Shown: positions 18,151 through 36,853, counted from the stretch's first letter. The stretch: 64,000 nt of DNA from Lysobacter sp. 5GHs7-4 (GCF_021284765.1 NZ_CP089924.1:1506001-1570000), one strand, 5' to 3'. Program-made: numbers and translations. The notes: generated by a model from the sequence alone, not told the origin.

Positions 18151-18579
18151 ATGGCTAAGAAAGTAGTTGGTTACATCAAGCTGCAGGTGAAGGCCGGTCA
18201 GGCCAATCCGTCGCCGCCGGTGGGCCCCGCCCTCGGTCAGCGCGGCCTGAACATCATGGAGTTCTGCAAGGCGTTCAACGCCGCGACCTCCAAGCTGGAG
18301 CCGGGTCTGCCGACCCCGGTGATCATCACCGCGTACTCCGACCGTACCTTCACCTTCATCACCAAGAGCACCCCGGCATCGGTGCTGCTGAAGAAGGCCG
18401 CCGGCATCAGCTCGGGCTCCAAGCGCCCGAACACCGAGAAGGTCGGCAAGGTCACCCGTAAGCAGCTCGAGGACATCGCCAAGGCGAAGGAAGCCGACCT
18501 GACGGCGGCCGACCTGGACGCGGCGGTGAAGACGATTGCGGGTTCGGCCCGCAGCATGGGTCTCGTGGTGGAGGGCTAA
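18151..18579 (+). CDS. rplK: 50S ribosomal protein L11
   Basis: L11 forms the GTPase-associated centre with 23S rRNA and L10/L12 and is needed for RelA activation. The protein has 142 residues with the expected [24 protein letters not shown]-terminal signature in two parts and the RNA-binding C-terminal domain ([18 protein letters not shown]). GGAGAGAAGAAG precedes the ATG. It is 3 nt before rplA. Confidence 0.98.
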   Translation: MAKKVVGYIKLQVKAGQANPSPPVGPALGQRGLNIMEFCKAFNAATSKLEPGLPTPVIITAYSDRTFTFITKSTPASVLLKKAAGISSGSKRPNTEKVGKVTRKQLEDIAKAKEADLTAADLDAAVKTIAGSARSMGLVVEG

Positions 18580-18582
18580 GAC

Positions 18583-19281
18583 ATGGCGATCAGCAAGCGC
18601 GAAAAAGCAATCAAGGCCGCCGTGGTTCCGGGTAAGGCGTACGCCTTCGACGAAGCCATCAAGATCGTCAAGACCGCGACCAAGTCCAAGTTCGTCGAGT
18701 CCGTCGACGTCGCCGTCCGTCTGGGCGTGGACGCGAAGAAGTCCGACCAGCAGGTGCGCGGTTCGACCGTGCTGCCGGCCGGTACCGGCAAGTCCGTGCG
18801 CGTGGCGGTGTTCGCCCCCGCGGGTGCCAAGGCCGACGAGGCCCTGGCCGCTGGCGCCGAGGCCGTCGGTATGGACGACCTGGCCGAGAAGATGCAGGCC
18901 GGCGACCTCAACTACGACGTCGTCATCGCGACGCCGGACGCCATGCGCGTGGTCGGTAAGCTCGGCCAGGTGCTGGGCCCGCGCGGCCTGATGCCGAACC
19001 CGAAGGTCGGCACCGTGTCGCCGAACCCGGCCGAAGCGGTCAAGAACGCCAAGGGCGGCCAGGTGCGTTACCGCACCGACAAGGCCGGCATCATCCACTG
19101 CACCATCGGCAAGGCTTCGTTCGAAGACGCCTCGCTGAAGGACAACCTGCAGGCGCTGCTGCTGGACCTGATCAAGGCCAAGCCGGCGACCGCCAAGGGT
19201 CAGTACCTGCAGAAGGTCTCGATCAGCTCGACCATGGGCCCCGGCGTGACCGTGGACCAGACCTCGCTGACGCTGAAGTGA
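18583..19281 (+). CDS. rplA: 50S ribosomal protein L1
   Basis: L1 forms the mobile stalk of the large subunit at the E site and, in Escherichia coli, represses its own rplKA message. The 232-residue sequence has [21 protein letters not shown] in two parts and [15 protein letters not shown], both diagnostic. Its TGA stop is part of the outer stem of the hairpin at 19279-19325. Confidence 0.98.
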   Translation: MAISKREKAIKAAVVPGKAYAFDEAIKIVKTATKSKFVESVDVAVRLGVDAKKSDQQVRGSTVLPAGTGKSVRVAVFAPAGAKADEALAAGAEAVGMDDLAEKMQAGDLNYDVVIATPDAMRVVGKLGQVLGPRGLMPNPKVGTVSPNPAEAVKNAKGGQVRYRTDKAGIIHCTIGKASFEDASLKDNLQALLLDLIKAKPATAKGQYLQKVSISSTMGPGVTVDQTSLTLK

Positions 19282-19325
19282 CGATCTGACCCGCGCGCGC
19301 AGCGCGTGGCTTTGTCAGATCGTCA
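19279..19325 (+). terminator. Two-storey terminator-like hairpin after rplA
   Basis: The outer stem TGACGATCTGAC pairs with GTCAGATCGTCA; the inner stem CCGCGCGC pairs with GCGCGTGG around GCA (one G-U), with CTTT unpaired on the 3' side. Relative to the tuf1 and tuf2 versions the four middle bases of the outer stem differ but stay complementary. It runs into a GTCATTCCCGCG repeat hairpin. Confidence 0.7.
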
Positions 19326-19408
19326 TTCCCGCGAAAGCGGGAATCCAGGGCTCCACCTGGCAGCAGCAACGAATAAGTCACTGGATTCCCGCCTCCGCGG
19401 GAATGACA
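19321..19408. repeat. Inverted pair of GTCATTCCCGCG palindromic repeats
   Basis: CGTCATTCCCGCGAAAGCGG (from 19321) opens one copy and the complementary arrangement CTGGATTCCCGCCTCCGCGG (from 19381) closes the other. Together they form a roughly 88-nt inverted structure between rplA and the rplJ leader. Confidence 0.8.
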
Positions 19409-19749
19409 GCAACAAAGGCTAACGGCGGCTCCAGCCGCCATTAGCCAAACTTTTGAGGGCATCGCCAGGGCTAACCCCCGAACGAAGCCGTCAAAGACCG
19501 CAGGCGCGGTCAGCGCGTACCGACGACGGGCACGGAAGCTCGGTCTGGCAAGGAGTCGCCGTCGGTGCTAGCGGGATCGCTTGATTCGGACTCTTCGGAG
19601 CCGGGCCCGCGCAGATGGTGCCGCCCTACTGAAACCTTTTCAGGAAAGGCCACCACCCGGAACGCCCCAGGCGTTCCCGGCGCCAGGATGGTGCCGCTCA
19701 GGACCGCAAGCGGCAGGAGCCGTGAGCGGAGTTCACAAGAGGAGTGTTT
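19409..19749 (+). promoter_or_regulatory. Probable L10-type leader region upstream of rplJ
   Basis: The 340 nt between the repeat pair and rplJ contain no gene. In gammaproteobacteria this region is a leader bound by the L10-L7/L12 complex to repress rplJL translation. The position, the small inverted repeat GGAACGCC-CCA-GGCGTTCC near 19659-19680 and the late AAGAGGAG ribosome binding site fit that role. I could not draw the L10 kink-turn structure by hand, so the specific RNA family is an inference from position. Confidence 0.5.
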
Positions 19750-20280
19750 ATGGCTCTCAATCTGTCTCAGAAGCAAGAAGTAGTCGCCGAGCTGGCAGAA
19801 GTCGCCGCGAAGGCTCACTCCTTGGTTGCTGCCGAGTACGCTGGCACGACGGTCGCTCAGATGACCGCCATGCGCAAGAAGGCTCGTGAAACCGGTGTGT
19901 ACTTGCGTGTCGTCAAGAACACCCTGGCTTCGCGTGCCGTGGCCGGTACCGAATACGAGTGCGCCCAAGACGCCCTCGTCGGTCCGCTGCTGTATGCGTT
20001 CTCGACGGAAGAACCCGGCGCTGCCGGGCGTCTGATCAAGGAATTCGCCAAGGGCAACGACAAGCTGCAGGCCAAGGTGGTCGCCATGGGCGGCCAGCTG
20101 TACCCGGGCAGCCACGTCGAAGTGCTGGCCTCGTTGCCGACCCGCGAGCAGGCTCTGGCCATGCTGGCGCGCGTCCTCGCCGAACCCGCAAGCATGTTCG
20201 CCCGCGCCGTCAAGGCCGTGGCCGACAAGCAGGGCGGTGGCGAAGCCGCACCGGCCGAAGCCGAAGCGGAAACGGCGTAA
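19750..20280 (+). CDS. rplJ: 50S ribosomal protein L10
   Basis: L10 anchors L7/L12 dimers to the ribosome. I start at the ATG at 19750 ([10 protein letters not shown], 176 residues) with GAGGAG six nt upstream; the GTG at 19744 is too close to it. The N-terminal rRNA-binding domain ([22 protein letters not shown] in parts, [11 protein letters not shown]) and the C-terminal L12-binding helix ([14 protein letters not shown]) are present. It is followed by rplL after 64 nt. Confidence 0.98.
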   Translation: MALNLSQKQEVVAELAEVAAKAHSLVAAEYAGTTVAQMTAMRKKARETGVYLRVVKNTLASRAVAGTEYECAQDALVGPLLYAFSTEEPGAAGRLIKEFAKGNDKLQAKVVAMGGQLYPGSHVEVLASLPTREQALAMLARVLAEPASMFARAVKAVADKQGGGEAAPAEAEAETA

Positions 20281-20344
20281 TCGCCGTTCGCTCAGCGAAC
20301 ATCTACTGAACCGATTCGTATCAATTTCCTAAAAGGTTAATCAC

Positions 20345-20719
20345 ATGTCCCTGTCCAACGAACAGATCGTCGACGCCATCGCCGAGAAGACCCTTCTCGA
20401 AGTGATGGAGCTGGTCAAGGCGATCGAAGAGAAGTTCGGCGTCTCCGCCGCTGCCCCGGTCGTCGCCGCTGCCGGCCCGGCCGCCGCTGCCGCCCCGGTC
20501 GAAGAGCAGACCGAGTTCAACGTCATCCTGAAGGCCGCCGGCGAGAAGAAGGTCGAGGTCATCAAGGCCGTTCGCGCCATCACCGGCCTGGGTCTGAAGG
20601 AAGCGAAGGACCTGGTCGAAGGCGCTCCGCAGACCGTGAAGGAAGCCGCTTCGAAGGAAGAGTCCGAGAAGATGAAGAAGGACCTCGAGGCCGCTGGCGC
20701 GACCGTCGAAGTGAAGTAA
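20345..20719 (+). CDS. rplL: 50S ribosomal protein L7/L12
   Basis: L7/L12 is the multicopy stalk protein that recruits translation factors. The 124-residue protein has the N-terminal dimerisation helix ([21 protein letters not shown]), an Ala/Pro hinge (about 38-55) and the C-terminal factor-binding domain ([35 protein letters not shown]). AAAGG precedes the start. Confidence 0.98.
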   Translation: MSLSNEQIVDAIAEKTLLEVMELVKAIEEKFGVSAAAPVVAAAGPAAAAAPVEEQTEFNVILKAAGEKKVEVIKAVRAITGLGLKEAKDLVEGAPQTVKEAASKEESEKMKKDLEAAGATVEVK

Positions 20720-20758
20720 GTTGCATCGCGTCGCCGGATTCATCACTGGCGACCACCC

Positions 20759-20787
20759 AAGGCTGGGGACGAAAGTCCCCGGCCTTT
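20759..20787 (+). terminator. Attenuator-like hairpin between rplL and rpoB
   Basis: AAGGCTGGGGAC pairs with GTCCCCGGCCTT, 12 bp with one G-U, closed by a GAAA tetraloop and followed by TGGCC. In Escherichia coli a partial terminator at this place lowers rpoBC expression relative to rplJL. The matching position suggests the same role; the absence of a T run argues for weak termination. The rest of the 272-nt gap shows no gene. Confidence 0.65.
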
Positions 20788-20991
20788 GGCCGTTGTTGAA
20801 GTACCGGAAATAAAGTCCCGAGTTGGCAGTCGGAAGTAGCGGGAGAAGGCGTGCTGGTGCCGGCAATACCAGCGACTTCCCACTGTCAGTTCTTCGTTCC
20901 CTCTGGGTTTGCGGTCGCGGACGCGCGATCTGCCCGAAACGCCGCAACGGCGTGTCGGAAGCCCACCAGAAAACCGAGGCGGTAGCTCACC

Positions 20992-25143
<4,152 letters not shown>

Positions 25144-25250
25144 GGACAGCCGGACTCCGGACCGGGCGAGGGCGCTAAGGCGACCCTGGCCCGACCGGAC
25201 CTCCAGAACCGACGTTCCCCTTTCTCTATCCCGATTCCCGGAGAGTTCAA

Positions 25251-29489
<4,239 letters not shown>

Positions 29490-29571
29490 GGCCTGGGCCC
29501 GCGCCCGGCCCTCTCCCGCTCGCGGGGGAGGGCGGCGGCGGGTCGGGCGCTGGCATGCCGGCGCCAAGTCG

Positions 29572-29577
29572 TATATA
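29572..29577 (+). promoter_or_regulatory. Possible upstream -10 element for the str operon
   Basis: TATAGT at 29572-29577 is a fair -10 hexamer, 39 nt before the shared leader hairpin. The -35 region (around 29549, TGGCAT) is poor. I include it because the S10 leader has a better promoter at the same distance from its copy of the hairpin. Confidence 0.35.
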
Positions 29578-29616
29578 GTTCGCAGTTCGGATCGCCCTTC
29601 GGGGCGTCCCAGATCA

Positions 29617-29648
29617 CGAAATGAGGCGCAGGGAGCGCCTCGTGTTCG
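29617..29648 (+). promoter_or_regulatory. Leader hairpin motif upstream of rpsL, shared with the S10 leader
   Basis: CGAA pairs with TTCG as a lower stem, an internal loop AT against GTG follows, and GAGGCGC pairs with GCGCCTC as an upper stem closed by AGGGA. A copy with 27 of 32 identical bases lies at 34695-34726 in the rpsJ leader. No protein or RNA family is assigned; a role in r-protein operon control is inference. Confidence 0.55.
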
Positions 29649-29723
29649 GCCCAAGGCAGGGCGGGATCGCAGGATGTAGAACGGCTGTGCCACGCGGAAA
29701 CCCCGCGGCTGGCGGCTGTTCCC

Positions 29724-29767
29724 ATAGCTCGCGTTGACGGTAACGTCGAACGCGGGCTATACTTTTT
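29724..29767 (+). promoter_or_regulatory. Overlapping promoter and terminator-like hairpin in the rpsL leader
   Basis: TTGACG (29734-29739) and TATACT (29758-29763), 18 nt apart, make a good sigma70 promoter for rpsL. The same bases form a 15-bp hairpin: ATAGCTCGCGTTGAC pairs with GTC-AACGCGGGCTAT (one bulged G, one T-G pair) around GGTAAC, and ACTTTTTC follows. The site therefore reads equally as an intrinsic terminator or attenuator for transcripts entering from upstream. Which function dominates cannot be decided from sequence. Confidence 0.6.
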
Positions 29768-29850
29768 CGTCTCGGTGGGCCGGGTGTATTCGGCTTGCCG
29801 TTCGCTTCTCAACGTAGTGGCTACACCAGCCCCTCACTAAAGAGTTCCTG

Positions 29851-30225
29851 ATGGCAACGATCAACCAGCTCGTCCGCAAGCCGCGGCAGGCGACCACCTA
29901 CAAGAGCGCCTCGCCGGCGCTCGCGAACTGCCCGCAGCGTCGCGGCGTTTGCACCCGCGTGTACACCACCACCCCGAAGAAGCCGAACTCGGCGCTGCGT
30001 AAGGTGGCCAAGGTGCGTCTGACCAACGGTTACGAGGTCATCTCGTACATCGGCGGCGAAGGCCACAACCTGCAGGAGCACAGCGTGGTGCTGATCCGCG
30101 GCGGCCGAGTCAAGGACCTGCCGGGCGTGCGCTACCACACCGTTCGCGGCTCGCTCGACGCCGCCGGTGTCGCCAAGCGTCGCCAGAGCCGTTCCAAGTA
30201 CGGCGCGAAGCGTCCGAAGTCCTAA
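29851..30225 (+). CDS. rpsL: 30S ribosomal protein S12
   Basis: S12 sits at the decoding centre and affects accuracy and streptomycin sensitivity. The 124-residue protein has [19 protein letters not shown] and [13 protein letters not shown] with the lysines found in streptomycin-sensitive ribosomes. It is the first gene of the str operon (rpsL-rpsG-fusA-tuf2). The preceding 361-nt gap holds the leader features at 29572-29767 and no gene. Confidence 0.99.
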   Translation: MATINQLVRKPRQATTYKSASPALANCPQRRGVCTRVYTTTPKKPNSALRKVAKVRLTNGYEVISYIGGEGHNLQEHSVVLIRGGRVKDLPGVRYHTVRGSLDAAGVAKRRQSRSKYGAKRPKS

Positions 30226-30308
30226 GCGCGTAGCTGCCCAGGCGCGCGCCCTCCGGCGCCGCCGCCCGCAAGCACGTCTGTCAAGAATCACGAGAATAGG
30301 TACGCACC

Positions 30309-30776
30309 ATGTCGCGTAAAGGTTCCACCCCGCAGCGTTCGGTCCTGCCCGATCCCAAGCACGGCAGCGAGACGATCGCGCGCTTCATCAATATGGTCAT
30401 GCAGAGCGGCAAGAAGTCCGTCGCCGAGAAGATCGTCTACGGCGCCATGGACGTGATCGGGGAGAAGAACCCGAACGCGCTCGAGCTGGTCGAAAAGGCC
30501 CTCGGCAACGTCTCGCCCGCGGTCGAAGTGAAGTCGCGTCGCGTCGGCGGCGCCACCTACCAGGTGCCGGTCGAAGTGCGTTCGTCGCGCCGCATGGCTC
30601 TGGCGATGCGCTGGCTGATCGAGTCGGCGCGCAAGCGCGGCGAGAACACCATGCCGCGCAAGCTGGCCGCCGAACTGCTCGACGCCTCGGAAAACCGCGG
30701 CGGCGCGATCAAGAAGCGCGAAGAGACCCACCGCATGGCGGAAGCGAACAAGGCGTTCGCTCACTACCGCTGGTGA
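30309..30776 (+). CDS. rpsG: 30S ribosomal protein S7
   Basis: S7 nucleates assembly of the 30S head and in Escherichia coli represses the str message. The 155-residue protein has the expected [17 protein letters not shown] start and [18 protein letters not shown]. The gap to fusA (30777-30923) carries hairpins, notably GGGCAC-CTGA-GTGCCC and CCGGAGGCCGCC with GGCGGCGTCCGG, but no gene. Confidence 0.98.
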   Translation: MSRKGSTPQRSVLPDPKHGSETIARFINMVMQSGKKSVAEKIVYGAMDVIGEKNPNALELVEKALGNVSPAVEVKSRRVGGATYQVPVEVRSSRRMALAMRWLIESARKRGENTMPRKLAAELLDASENRGGAIKKREETHRMAEANKAFAHYRW

Positions 30777-30923
30777 TCCGAGCGCCCCAGGGCACCTGAG
30801 TGCCCGGGCCTCAGCAGCGCATCGCGCGCTGCCGCGGCGGCGTAATGGCCGCCTAGCGAACCGGAGGCCGCCCACGAGGCGGCGTCCGGCCATCTGGAAT
30901 TCGAAAACTTACGAGAGGGTCCC

Positions 30924-33044
<2,121 letters not shown>

Positions 33045-33138
33045 TAGCGAAGGCCAGGGAGTCGGGCCGGGAATCCGCCAGTCGGATTCCACCGGCTCCC
33101 GAAACCCGCACCGCCTGCCGGTCGGACACAGCTTCATT

Positions 33139-33190
33139 GCGGGATTGGGCGGCCCTCATCGCCTATCCCAAATCCCGAATCACGAATCAC
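33139..33190 (+). repeat. Palindromic repeat ending 19 nt before the tuf2 start
   Basis: GCGGGATTGGGC is followed by a spacer and CTATCCCAAATCCCGAATC, forming an imperfect palindrome, and then ACGAATCAC. The right part matches the element upstream of ychF (13739-13803). The tuf2 ribosome binding site GAGAGA lies just after it. Confidence 0.75.
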
Positions 33191-33209
33191 AGAACTTGAG
33201 AGAGACATC

Positions 33210-34400
33210 ATGGCTAAGGGTAAATTCGAGCGCACCAAGCCGCACGTGAACGTGGGCACCATCGGCCACGTGGACCACGGCAAGACCACGCTGACCGCAG
33301 CGCTGACCAAGGTGGGCGCTGAGCGTTTCGGCGGCGAGTTCAAGGCGTACGACGCGATCGACGCGGCGCCGGAAGAGAAGGCGCGCGGCATCACGATTTC
33401 GACGGCGCACGTCGAGTACGAATCGGCGAACCGCCACTACGCGCACGTGGACTGCCCGGGCCACGCCGACTACGTGAAGAACATGATCACGGGTGCGGCG
33501 CAGATGGACGGCGCGATTCTGGTGTGCTCGGCCGCTGACGGCCCGATGCCGCAGACGCGCGAGCACATCCTGCTGTCGCGTCAGGTCGGCGTGCCGTACA
33601 TCGTCGTGTTCCTGAACAAGGCCGACATGGTGGACGACGCCGAGCTGCTCGAGCTGGTGGAGATGGAAGTTCGCGAGCTGCTGACCAAGTACGAGTTCCC
33701 GGGCGACGACACCCCGATCATCCACGGTTCGGCGCGTCTGGCGCTGGAAGGCGACCAGTCGGAAATCGGCGTGCCGGCGATCCTGAAGCTGGTGGACGCG
33801 CTGGACACGTTCATTCCGGAGCCGGAGCGCGCGATCGACAAGCCGTTCCTGATGCCGGTGGAAGACGTGTTCTCGATCTCGGGCCGCGGCACCGTGGTGA
33901 CCGGCCGTATCGAGCGCGGCATCATCAAGGTGGGCGACGAAATCGAAATCGTCGGTATCCGTCCGACGCAGAAGACCACCGTGACCGGCGTGGAAATGTT
34001 CCGCAAGCTGCTGGACCAGGGTCAGGCGGGCGACAACGCCGGTCTGCTGCTGCGCGGCACCAAGCGTGACGACGTCGAGCGCGGCCAGGTGCTGGCCAAG
34101 CCGGGTTCGATCACCCCGCACACCGAGTTCGAAGCCGAGGTGTACGTGCTGTCGAAGGACGAGGGCGGCCGTCACACCCCGTTCTTCAAGGGCTACCGTC
34201 CGCAGTTCTACTTCCGCACGACCGACATCACCGGCGCGGTGACGCTGCCGGACGGCGTCGAGATGGTGATGCCGGGCGACAACATCAAGATGGTCGTGTC
34301 GCTGATCAACCCGGTGGCGATGGACGATGGCCTGCGCTTCGCGATCCGCGAAGGCGGCCGTACGGTCGGCGCCGGCGTGGTGGCGAAGATCATCAAGTGA
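33210..34400 (+). CDS. tuf2: Elongation factor Tu, copy 2
   Basis: This is the tufA-position copy at the end of the str operon, 396 residues and identical in protein sequence to tuf1 (15370). All G-motifs are as in copy 1. By eye only codon 2 and one Asp codon near the 3' end differ in DNA, which fits ongoing gene conversion. A two-storey hairpin begins in its stop codon. Confidence 0.99.
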   Translation: MAKGKFERTKPHVNVGTIGHVDHGKTTLTAALTKVGAERFGGEFKAYDAIDAAPEEKARGITISTAHVEYESANRHYAHVDCPGHADYVKNMITGAAQMDGAILVCSAADGPMPQTREHILLSRQVGVPYIVVFLNKADMVDDAELLELVEMEVRELLTKYEFPGDDTPIIHGSARLALEGDQSEIGVPAILKLVDALDTFIPEPERAIDKPFLMPVEDVFSISGRGTVVTGRIERGIIKVGDEIEIVGIRPTQKTTVTGVEMFRKLLDQGQAGDNAGLLLRGTKRDDVERGQVLAKPGSITPHTEFEAEVYVLSKDEGGRHTPFFKGYRPQFYFRTTDITGAVTLPDGVEMVMPGDNIKMVVSLINPVAMDDGLRFAIREGGRTVGAGVVAKIIK

Positions 34401-34448
34401 CCCTTTGACCCGGGCGTGCACCGCGCGCCCGGCTTTGTCAAAGGGTCA
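34398..34448 (+). terminator. Two-storey terminator-like hairpin after tuf2
   Basis: The outer stem TGACCCTTTGAC pairs with GTCAAAGGGTCA; the inner stem CCGGGCGTGC pairs with GCGCGCCCGG around ACC (one G-U), with CTTT unpaired on the 3' side. The middle four bases of the outer stem (CCTT/AAGG) differ from the tuf1 (GAAC/GTTC) and rplA (GATC/GATC) versions yet remain complementary. Confidence 0.7.
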
Positions 34449-34471
34449 TTCCCGCGAAAGCGGGAATCCAG
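34445..34471 (+). repeat. GTCATTCCCGCG palindromic repeat after tuf2
   Basis: GTCATTCCCGCGAAAGCGGG forms a hairpin and shares its GTCA with the end of the preceding terminator stem. From here to the S10 promoter at 34619 I see no gene or clear signal. Confidence 0.8.
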
Positions 34472-34618
34472 AGTGCCGGCATACCTCCGGCCTCTGGCAG
34501 ATCCAGTCTCACCGCTCCAAGCAACACAGGAACCAGGGTTCGCCCCCGGTTCCGGGTCCTCCGGACCGGCCCCTACGGGACGCCGGCCCGGGCATTAACC
34601 GCCAGCCGGGCAGGGCGC

Positions 34619-34648
34619 TTGCGTCCTCCCTGGCAATACGGTTAGAAT
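34619..34648 (+). promoter_or_regulatory. Sigma70-type promoter of the S10 operon
   Basis: TTGCGT (34619-34624) and TAGAAT (34643-34648) are 18 nt apart. The start would give a leader of roughly 315 nt before rpsJ, long enough for the hairpins described at 34695 and 34828. Confidence 0.65.
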
Positions 34649-34694
34649 GCGCGACCACCGTGCCAGCCTTGTAAATCCAGGGCGGCGCGACCAG

Positions 34695-34726
34695 CGAAAT
34701 GAGGAGCAGGACGCACCTCGTATTCG
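34695..34726 (+). promoter_or_regulatory. Leader hairpin motif upstream of rpsJ, shared with the rpsL leader
   Basis: CGAA pairs with TTCG (extendable by one G-C pair), AT faces GTA in an internal loop, and GAGG-GC pairs with GC-CCTC with an A-A mismatch, closed by AGGAC. It begins 46 nt after the -10 hexamer. The rpsL copy is at 29617-29648. Confidence 0.55.
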
Positions 34727-34827
34727 CCAGACAGGGATATGTCGCACGGCAGCGCTCCGTACGTTCCGGGCCCCTTCGGGCTTCCAAGGAACGCACACGG
34801 GGCCCTTCGTGCGTTCTGCTCAGTCTG

Positions 34828-34861
34828 GGCGGACCGGGTGACCGGTCTGCCTTAGTTTTTT
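34828..34861 (+). terminator. Intrinsic attenuator in the S10 leader
   Basis: GGCGGACCGG pairs with CCGGTCTGCC (10 bp, one G-U) around GTGA and is followed by TTAGTTTTTT. It lies downstream of the promoter and 111 nt before rpsJ, so it acts inside the leader. In Escherichia coli L4 binding causes termination at a similar hairpin in the S10 leader; L4 control here is an inference. Two further hairpins precede it (CGTTCC with GGAACG, and ACGCAC with GTGCGT, 34757-34816). Confidence 0.75.
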
Positions 34862-34972
34862 CCAGGCAAGGAAGCTCCGGGGCGAGGGTGCTGCCCTGGA
34901 GTGTTTGCGTTTTCGTGGGGTTCGGCACACCCAGAAGCCGGCCCGTCGCTCTTTTAACCAAGGAATTCCGTC

Positions 34973-35284
34973 ATGGCGGACCAAAAGATCCGGATTCGGC
35001 TGAAGGCGTACGATCATCGTTTGATCGACCGCTCGGCCAGCGAGATCGTCGAGACGGCTAAGCGGACCGGCGCGCAAGTGCGCGGCCCGATCCCGCTGCC
35101 GACCAAGATCGAGCGCTACACCGTTCTGGTTTCCCCGCACGTCGATAAGGACGCGCGTGACCAGTACGAAACCCGCACGCACAAGCGCGTGCTCGACATC
35201 GTCGACCCCAACGACAAGACCGTGGACGCGCTGATGAAGCTCGAACTCGCGGCTGGCGTCGACGTGCAGATCAAGCTGACCTGA
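34973..35284 (+). CDS. rpsJ: 30S ribosomal protein S10
   Basis: S10 is a 30S head protein and, as NusE, part of antitermination complexes. The 103-residue protein has [17 protein letters not shown] and [20 protein letters not shown]. It is the first gene of the S10 operon, preceded by AAGGAA. A boxA-like GCTCTTTTAACC lies 13 nt upstream of the start region (34948-34959). rplC follows after 11 nt. Confidence 0.98.
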   Translation: MADQKIRIRLKAYDHRLIDRSASEIVETAKRTGAQVRGPIPLPTKIERYTVLVSPHVDKDARDQYETRTHKRVLDIVDPNDKTVDALMKLELAAGVDVQIKLT

Positions 35285-35295
35285 GGCAAGCCACC

Positions 35296-35952
35296 ATGAC
35301 CGCGAAGAAATATTCGTTGGGCATCGTCGGCCGTAAGGCCGGCATGAGCCGCGTCTTCCTCGCCGACGGTAAGTCGGTGCCGGTGACGCTGATCGAAGCC
35401 ACTCCGAACCGTATCACCCAGATCAAGACCACCGACACCGACGGCTACAGCGCCGTGCAGGTGACGGTCGGCGTGCGCCGCGCCGCGCTCGTCAACAAGC
35501 CGGAAGCCGGTCACCTCGCCAAGGCGAAGGTCGAAGCCGGTCGCGGCCTGTGGGAGCTGCGCGTGGAAGCCGACCAGATCGGCGCTTTCGAAGTGGGCGG
35601 CGAGATCAAGGCCGACATCTTCTCCGAAGGCCAGATCGTCGACGTCCAGGGCATCACCAAGGGCAAGGGCTTCCAGGGCACGATCAAGCGCTGGAACTTC
35701 CGCATGGGCGACGCGACGCACGGTAACTCGCTGTCGCACCGCTCGCCGGGTTCGATCGGCCAGCGCCAGACGCCGGGTCGCGTTTTCCCGGGCAAGAAGA
35801 TGTCCGGTCACATGGGCGCCGTCCAGCAGAGCACGCAGGGCCTGGAAGTGGTCAAGGTCGACGCCGAGCGCGGCCTGATCGCCATCAAGGGCGCCGTGCC
35901 GGGCGCGCCGGGCGGCGACGTGATCGTCCGTCCGACGAGCAAGGGAGCATAA
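35296..35952 (+). CDS. rplC: 50S ribosomal protein L3
   Basis: L3 helps start 50S assembly and reaches the peptidyl transferase centre. The 218-residue protein has [19 protein letters not shown] and [21 protein letters not shown] in parts, with the conserved Gln that is methylated by PrmB in related species. It is 2 nt before rplD. Confidence 0.98.
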   Translation: MTAKKYSLGIVGRKAGMSRVFLADGKSVPVTLIEATPNRITQIKTTDTDGYSAVQVTVGVRRAALVNKPEAGHLAKAKVEAGRGLWELRVEADQIGAFEVGGEIKADIFSEGQIVDVQGITKGKGFQGTIKRWNFRMGDATHGNSLSHRSPGSIGQRQTPGRVFPGKKMSGHMGAVQQSTQGLEVVKVDAERGLIAIKGAVPGAPGGDVIVRPTSKGA

Positions 35953-35954
35953 CG

Positions 35955-36560
35955 ATGGAACTTGCCATCAACGGTAGCGACAAGAAGCTGTCGGTTTCCG
36001 ACGCCATCTTCGATCGCGAATTCAGCGAAGACCTGGTCCACCAGGTCGTTGTGGCTTACCGCAACGCGGGCCGCGCCGGCACCAAGGCGCAGAAGACGCG
36101 TTCGGAAGTCAACGGCACCACCAAGAAGTCGAAGAAGCAGAAGGGCGGCGGTGCGCGTCACGGCGCGCTGACGGCTCCGATCTTCGTCGGCGGCGGCGTG
36201 ACCTTCGCGGCCAAGCCGCGCAGCTTCGCGCAGAAGGTCAACCGCAAGATGTACCGCGCAGCGATGGCTGCGATCCTGTCGGAGTTGAACCGTCAGGGCC
36301 GCATCACCGTCGTGGAGACGCTGGACGTCGACTCGCCGAAGACCTCGGGCATGGTCGCCAAGCTCAAGTCGCTTGAGATGGGCCGTCGTCCGCTGCTCGT
36401 CACCGAGGAAGCCTCCGAGAATCTGTACCTCTCGGCGCGCAACCTGCCTTACGTGGAAGTCCGCGACGTGCAGGGACTCGATCCGGTCGCCCTCGTCGGC
36501 GCCGACTCGATCGTGTTCACGACCGATGCGGTCAAGAAGATCGAGGAGTGGCTGGCATGA
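35955..36560 (+). CDS. rplD: 50S ribosomal protein L4
   Basis: L4 lines the exit tunnel and in Escherichia coli regulates the S10 operon by attenuation and repression. The 201-residue protein has [29 protein letters not shown] split across the tunnel loop, and [13 protein letters not shown]. Its stop overlaps the rplW start (ATGA, 36557-36560). The attenuator at 34828 is the likely target for any autogenous control. Confidence 0.98.
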   Translation: MELAINGSDKKLSVSDAIFDREFSEDLVHQVVVAYRNAGRAGTKAQKTRSEVNGTTKKSKKQKGGGARHGALTAPIFVGGGVTFAAKPRSFAQKVNRKMYRAAMAAILSELNRQGRITVVETLDVDSPKTSGMVAKLKSLEMGRRPLLVTEEASENLYLSARNLPYVEVRDVQGLDPVALVGADSIVFTTDAVKKIEEWLA

Positions 36561-36853
36561 ACGACGCCAAGCTCTACAGCATCATCCGTGCGCCGCGCGT
36601 GTCCGAGAAGACCGCGCGTCTGCAGGAAGTTTCCAACCAATACGTCTTCGAAGTCGCGACGGACGCTACCAAGGCCGACATCAAGGTCGCCGTGGAAAAG
36701 CTGTTCGACGTTAAGGTCGAGGCGGTGAATGTGGTCAACGTGAAGGGCAAGAACAAGGCCTTCAAGTTCCGCATGGGCCGTCGCGGCGACTGGCGCAAGG
36801 CGTACGTGAAGCTGGCCGCTGGCCAGTCGATCGACGTGATTGCCAAGCCCTGA
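36557..36853 (+). CDS. rplW: 50S ribosomal protein L23
   Basis: L23 lies at the tunnel exit and docks trigger factor and SRP. I start at 36557 ([18 protein letters not shown], 98 residues), which overlaps rplD by 4 nt and matches the family. [17 protein letters not shown] and [21 protein letters not shown] are the expected blocks. Confidence 0.97.
   Translation: MNDAKLYSIIRAPRVSEKTARLQEVSNQYVFEVATDATKADIKVAVEKLFDVKVEAVNVVNVKGKNKAFKFRMGRRGDWRKAYVKLAAGQSIDVIAKP

Noticed and set aside
34401..34972. A small protein gene in the tuf2-rpsJ gap
   Set aside because: Short frames exist, but they have no ribosome binding site or family match and cross the promoter, leader hairpins and attenuator.
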